Virus record (IMG/VR): IMGVR_UViG_3300032236_000747
Coordinates: 62,001-126,000 of that record
Origin: a virus
Direction: 5' to 3' (one strand)
Length of the DNA stretch: 64,000 nt
The translations under genes were made by a program, and so were the position numbers. Below, piece by piece: positions 60,497 through 64,000 of this stretch (positions are counted from its first letter, which is position 1; each line of letters starts with the position of its first letter). Below the pieces are notes generated by a model. It did no database searches and was not told the DNA's origin. It was given only the letters and a program-made list of their open reading frames with translations.

Positions 60497-60940
60497 TTAT
60501 TGTGCCAGACTTGCTAGACCTATAGCAGAGTCAAATGACAACTTTAAAACCTCAGTTTGATCAGTATCAGAATATTGTAACGTTGCTTCCATTAATAACC
60601 CATATTCCTGTTCAAATATCTTAACTTCGACAGCCCTTGCTCTAGGATCGCTGTTGATAATTTTTGTAAAATCTGCAACTATTTGTTTTTTAACAACATC
60701 AGTAAACGGTTCAAAAAGAAGCTTCCATATAACAGTTCCGAAGTTTGGATCCATTACACGTTCTCCTTTAGAAATGTTAAGTTGATTTAACAAATCTTGT
60801 TTTATTAGATTATGATCGTATAACGTACTGCTAGAAACAGTGTTATCGACAGTACTAAATCCTTTATATATCTGAGAAGTTTTGTTGTTATAAGGATTAG
60901 CAACTTGTGTAGGATTAATGGTTAGACTTATGTAGGGCAT
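60497..60940 (-). CDS. 25: Baseplate wedge protein, gp25/W type
   Basis: The 147-residue product contains the family signature around residues 60-80: ERVMDPNFGTVIWKLLFEPF, followed by VVKKQIVADFTKIINSDPRA. gp25 connects wedge to hub and starts sheath assembly in contractile tails. The length is close to T4 gp25 (132). The ATG is separated from the gp5 stop by 7 bases. Family assignment is firm; this protein is a structural homologue of gp25-like lysozyme-named proteins but has no lysozyme activity in T4. Confidence 0.92.
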   Translation of the reverse strand: MPYISLTINPTQVANPYNNKTSQIYKGFSTVDNTVSSSTLYDHNLIKQDLLNQLNISKGERVMDPNFGTVIWKLLFEPFTDVVKKQIVADFTKIINSDPRARAVEVKIFEQEYGLLMEATLQYSDTDQTEVLKLSFDSAIGLASLAQ

Positions 60941-60947
60941 AGCATAT

Positions 60948-62948
60948 TTACTCAGTAGGGTACGGATCTCCGATTAGGATCAAGTGAACTTTATCTTTAT
61001 AGCCCAATGGCCATGCTAGGCCACAAGGTTCTAATATACCCAAGGCATAAAGTTCAGGTGCCTGTGGTGTATCACATCCAAGTCCCTTCATGTGAGCACT
61101 AGTCCCGCCGGCTGCTGGATTAACAGGAGTTGTAATGCCACCTGCTGTAGGATTAGACGGACCGCCGCCTGCGGCTTTCCATCTATCATAGATATTTTGT
61201 TGTTCCTGTTTACTTCTAAATGAACTTGTTAATACCAACGGTTTGCCTGTTGCTTTCTGATATGTGTCAGCCGCTTGTTGAATAGCTTTTTGTAGGCCAG
61301 GTGTTGCCTGTAAAAAGTGAGCTTGATCTCCAGATCCTTGAGTAAATGATATAGAGTTAGACGAGTTAGAAGAAGGAGACCACGAGCCGTCAATAGGTTT
61401 TGCTAGTGAGACTTTAAGCGGTTGGGCTACTGTAGAACTAGCTGTACTAACTGATGCGGCGCCCGGTCTGTTATTTGTATTAATAGACGAATATGCCACA
61501 GGATCATTATTTTCGTGTTGGCTCCACGGCTCATGCACAGGTACACGCAACATTGTTGTTAATAGTGTACCGGCATTATAATGACTGTTGGCTGACCAAC
61601 CTGCTCCGGAGTTATTATAAGGAACAGTGTTTAACGGAATAGCCGAGGCCGCGTTTGTAACAGCAGTTGACGCAGATGGTGGGTTAGATTCTACCTGTAC
61701 CGATGGCGTGTTTATAACCCCGGTTATATTAGCTGTAGGAGCTGTTAAGTTTACTAGGTTACCGGTTAGCCCGATCTCGCCGCTGCCAGTAACTAAGAAA
61801 CCAGCATCAGTTGCTATATTAACTGAAGATTTACTCTTCATATAGATGCCGCCGGACGACGATGTTATTAACGCATCATTTGTTACTAATGCAGATAGGC
61901 TATTACTAACATCCATGTTTAGATTCTGAAATGCTTTAATGTTAACGTCTTGACCGGCTTCAATATTAAAGTTGCGGTCAGCACGTAAATTAAAATCTGC
62001 TTCAGTATGAATGCTTACACTATCCTGAGCAAATATATCTATCTTACCATTGCTGGTCATTTCAATCCAAGCAGTTCCTTGACTGTTTGTTATGTAAACA
62101 AGGTCCTGAGTATTATGTAGTAATATCTGTATACCGTTTCTAGTACGCAATCTTATTAACTCATTATCTCCGTTTACATCACCGTCGTCCATGACAAATG
62201 TGTTGCCACCTAATCTACTAGCAGGCAATGTTGATAGAGATTCCCCACCATAACTATCATTTCTCTTTAAGAAGTTATCTGAGTTTACATCAAAAGGACC
62301 AGGTGTTGAGATTCCAAAAACAGAACTAGGGCTTTCTCTTCTAGCACTGCTTGATGTTCCACCCCTTACTCGATCATACAATAATCCTTGGCTAGCCAAC
62401 TGTATAGCAAATGGATGTATAGGAGGAATGTTGCTTAGACTACCTGTTCTAGCTTTATTAACTTCTGCCACAGGCAAATAGTATGTTGAACTAGTACCAG
62501 ACTGCGGGTCACTTCCGTAAAACTGTTGATCAGACTGTGTTAATGCTGTAGAAGGAAGTTCTACTGAACCGATACCAGGTATCATTTGGTTAGCAAATCT
62601 ATCTGTTACGCAACCAAACCAATATCCCTGACTTATATATCCTTCGATAAAAAATACCATAACCGTGCTGCCAGGATCAGGCGGAACCATCCACATGCCG
62701 TAGCTTTTTTGTGTGCTATTGAATCCTGCGTTATCCTGGTTAAACATTACATTGGTGCTACCTGCATAAGGGCTTACATGTCTAACTTTTACAAGCTGGC
62801 CGTCAATGTCATCGGGATTGTCTACATATCCGCGGATAAGGGCAACTTCTAAACGCCCCTGGAATTGAGTGTCAATAGTATTCTTAACAATGGCCAAATA
62901 AGGTCCAGGGTGTTTTAATCGTTTAGATGATCTCGTTAACTCTGCCAT
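60948..62948 (-). CDS. 5: Baseplate hub/spike protein (gp5-like) with C-terminal M15 peptidase domain
   Basis: The 666-residue protein has an N-terminal OB-fold-like domain (GRLEVALIRGYVDNPDDIDG; GSTVMVFFIEGYISQGYWFG). A triple beta-helix spike follows near residues 290-410 with IDIFAQDSVSIHTEADFNL and NIEAGQDVNIKAFQNLNMDV. T4 gp5 has a lysozyme domain between these; none is visible here. Instead the C-terminus (about 560-666) has SSFRSKQEQQNIYDRW, GTSAHMKGLGCDTPQ and DKVHLIL, the H...D...H zinc pattern of M15 (D-Ala-D-Ala/endopeptidase) enzymes. It likely cuts peptidoglycan cross-links during entry. It abuts the upstream gene, stop next to start. Confidence 0.82.
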   Translation of the reverse strand: MAELTRSSKRLKHPGPYLAIVKNTIDTQFQGRLEVALIRGYVDNPDDIDGQLVKVRHVSPYAGSTNVMFNQDNAGFNSTQKSYGMWMVPPDPGSTVMVFFIEGYISQGYWFGCVTDRFANQMIPGIGSVELPSTALTQSDQQFYGSDPQSGTSSTYYLPVAEVNKARTGSLSNIPPIHPFAIQLASQGLLYDRVRGGTSSSARRESPSSVFGISTPGPFDVNSDNFLKRNDSYGGESLSTLPASRLGGNTFVMDDGDVNGDNELIRLRTRNGIQILLHNTQDLVYITNSQGTAWIEMTSNGKIDIFAQDSVSIHTEADFNLRADRNFNIEAGQDVNIKAFQNLNMDVSNSLSALVTNDALITSSSGGIYMKSKSSVNIATDAGFLVTGSGEIGLTGNLVNLTAPTANITGVINTPSVQVESNPPSASTAVTNAASAIPLNTVPYNNSGAGWSANSHYNAGTLLTTMLRVPVHEPWSQHENNDPVAYSSINTNNRPGAASVSTASSTVAQPLKVSLAKPIDGSWSPSSNSSNSISFTQGSGDQAHFLQATPGLQKAIQQAADTYQKATGKPLVLTSSFRSKQEQQNIYDRWKAAGGGPSNPTAGGITTPVNPAAGGTSAHMKGLGCDTPQAPELYALGILEPCGLAWPLGYKDKVHLILIGDPYPTE

Positions 62949-64000
62949 TTATTGTCCTTGCTGCGTTGGAGTATTTTGTATGTTTGCTGCATCACGTTTT
63001 ATTAACGCATTGATTTCATCCGATGCTGCTTTATCAACTAAAACGTCTGACGGCTCGCTGTTAATACGTAATACTTTTAGCTTCTGTGTAAAAACTCCAC
63101 TTTGAAAATGATTTATAATCTCAACTATTCTATAAAGACCGCTGAACTCTGCCGAAGTATTATCAAGAGCTAGACCTGTATCTTTACCAACATCAATAAT
63201 ACTGTTAACATTTATTTGAATGTATATATCAGCAGTTTGATGATCGGCATCGCCTGTATCTGTTATTCCTAGATTTTCTGGATCAGCATTAGAAACTATA
63301 TTGCCAATACCACCTTGTATTAGATAATATGGATCGCCCATAATATCAATATCAACATTTAACATATTAACTTCTTCTAGTAATGCTTGATGAACATTTT
63401 TAGCAGATACTGACCAAGGGTCCGAAGGAAGAGGGCCAGTGTTTTCACCAACAACTTCAACATTGGCAGACTTATACAATGTTCGCATGTGTATCGGTCT
63501 AAACTGATTGGTCTTTTTATTTGCTACAGGGTCTATATAAGACTTATCTTTATTAACATCTGATTCTGCTTCAAGTGTAGTAGCACCTTTTAGATTAGAT
63601 AAGTTTTTATTATATCCTTGATTAATAGACTGTGTTTGGAAAAATAAGTTATTATATTTTAGATTAAAAGATAAAACTTCTGTATTTTTACCTGTATAAA
63701 GGTAGTTGTATGTTCTTCTTACTCGTTTTGTAAAATCTGAATAAGCTATTTCTTTTGATTGATATTCAGGCAATCTACTTAAATGAACTTTATAAGGATA
63801 CACACTATAAACGTGATGATTAACTCCTATCCCGTTAACAGTATCATATTGGCTGTTAGGACTAGGAAAACTTTGTATAGATACATAAAAATACTCAAAC
63901 ATGTTATCTTTATCTAGGCCGCCGCCACTTGGTATTTGAGATAATCTTTCTCGTACCAAAGCACAATCTCTTAAAATAGCAGATATACAATCTGATATAT
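62949..64000 (-). CDS. Baseplate hub-like structural protein, 5' truncated by the window edge
   Basis: The frame stays open to the right edge; a TTG at 63957-63959 is the first in-frame start inside the window, but 13 more codons (ending ...ILRDCALVRERLSQ) continue beyond it, so the real start is outside. The visible part includes HHVYSVYPYKVHLSRLPEYQ, RRTYNYLYTGKNTEVLSFNL and NMLNVDIDIMGDPYYLIQGG. The last resembles patterns I recall in hub proteins of contractile tails (MGDPYY). Its place before gp5 is where T4 has gp53, but size and motif suggest a hub (gp27-like) more than gp53. The C-terminus is Gln/Asn-rich. Confidence 0.62.
   Translation of the reverse strand, partial: ISDCISAILRDCALVRERLSQIPSGGGLDKDNMFEYFYVSIQSFPSPNSQYDTVNGIGVNHHVYSVYPYKVHLSRLPEYQSKEIAYSDFTKRVRRTYNYLYTGKNTEVLSFNLKYNNLFFQTQSINQGYNKNLSNLKGATTLEAESDVNKDKSYIDPVANKKTNQFRPIHMRTLYKSANVEVVGENTGPLPSDPWSVSAKNVHQALLEEVNMLNVDIDIMGDPYYLIQGGIGNIVSNADPENLGITDTGDADHQTADIYIQINVNSIIDVGKDTGLALDNTSAEFSGLYRIVEIINHFQSGVFTQKLKVLRINSEPSDVLVDKAASDEINALIKRDAANIQNTPTQQGQ

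Overview
The window is a stretch of the genome of a large, lytic, T4-superfamily tailed phage (contractile-tail myovirus) that most likely infects a Gram-negative, probably proteobacterial, host. The main evidence is a family-B DNA polymerase (gp43) next to a gp45-type sliding clamp, a T4 RNase H-type exonuclease, phage thymidylate synthase, and a baseplate block with gp25, gp6, gp5 and a 4579-residue wedge-associated protein. Base composition looks AT-rich. I see no integrase, tRNA, CRISPR array or insertion sequence. The host is inferred only from the ClpA type, the sigma70-type promoters and the peptidoglycan peptidase. No relative could be checked.

Layout. Genes at 1-34.9 kb read on the + strand in tight runs (ATGA and TAATG overlaps). 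(1) 1-0.85 kb: three small membrane or secreted proteins, possibly lysis related. (2) 0.9-4.5 kb: a proteostasis group of DnaJ/CbpA-type co-chaperone, peptide deformylase and full-length ClpA unfoldase behind a strong promoter. (3) 4.5-13.7 kb: accessory genes with virion-like features. They include two neighbouring polymerase-beta-fold nucleotidyltransferases (one fused to a cytidylyltransferase-like domain), a Dps ferritin, and proteins whose N-termini resemble the capsid-targeting peptides of T4 internal proteins and Alt. (4) 13.7-19.8 kb: replication genes (DsbA-like protein, gp43, gp45). (5) 18.3-26.9 kb: a 7-deazaguanine DNA-modification set (DpdA-like transglycosylase, QueD-like T-fold protein, FolE, QueE) interleaved with a glycosyltransferase, a short UDP-sugar dehydrogenase, a MazG-type pyrophosphohydrolase and, just after, an FkbM methyltransferase. 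(6) 27.9-34.9 kb: RNase H, a MoxR ATPase plus VWA/metallopeptidase pair, small conserved phage proteins and ThyA.

From 34.9 kb to the right edge everything reads on the - strand: hub-like protein, gp5 with a C-terminal M15 peptidase, gp25, gp6, the giant 4579-residue protein, a 222-residue structural protein and four paralogous tail-fibre proteins. The two halves converge with a 4-base overlap of stop codons at 34896-34899.

Control. At least six sigma70-type promoters have clear -35 and -10 boxes with a 17-base spacer. Several have dyads placed over the -10 region. The structural block has T4-like late promoters with an ATAAATA core. A hairpin with a UUCG loop and a second GC-rich hairpin act as candidate terminators. 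The most interesting signals are the 7-deazaguanine cassette, with its unusual QueE, and the possible internal-protein cassette carrying nucleotidyltransferases.
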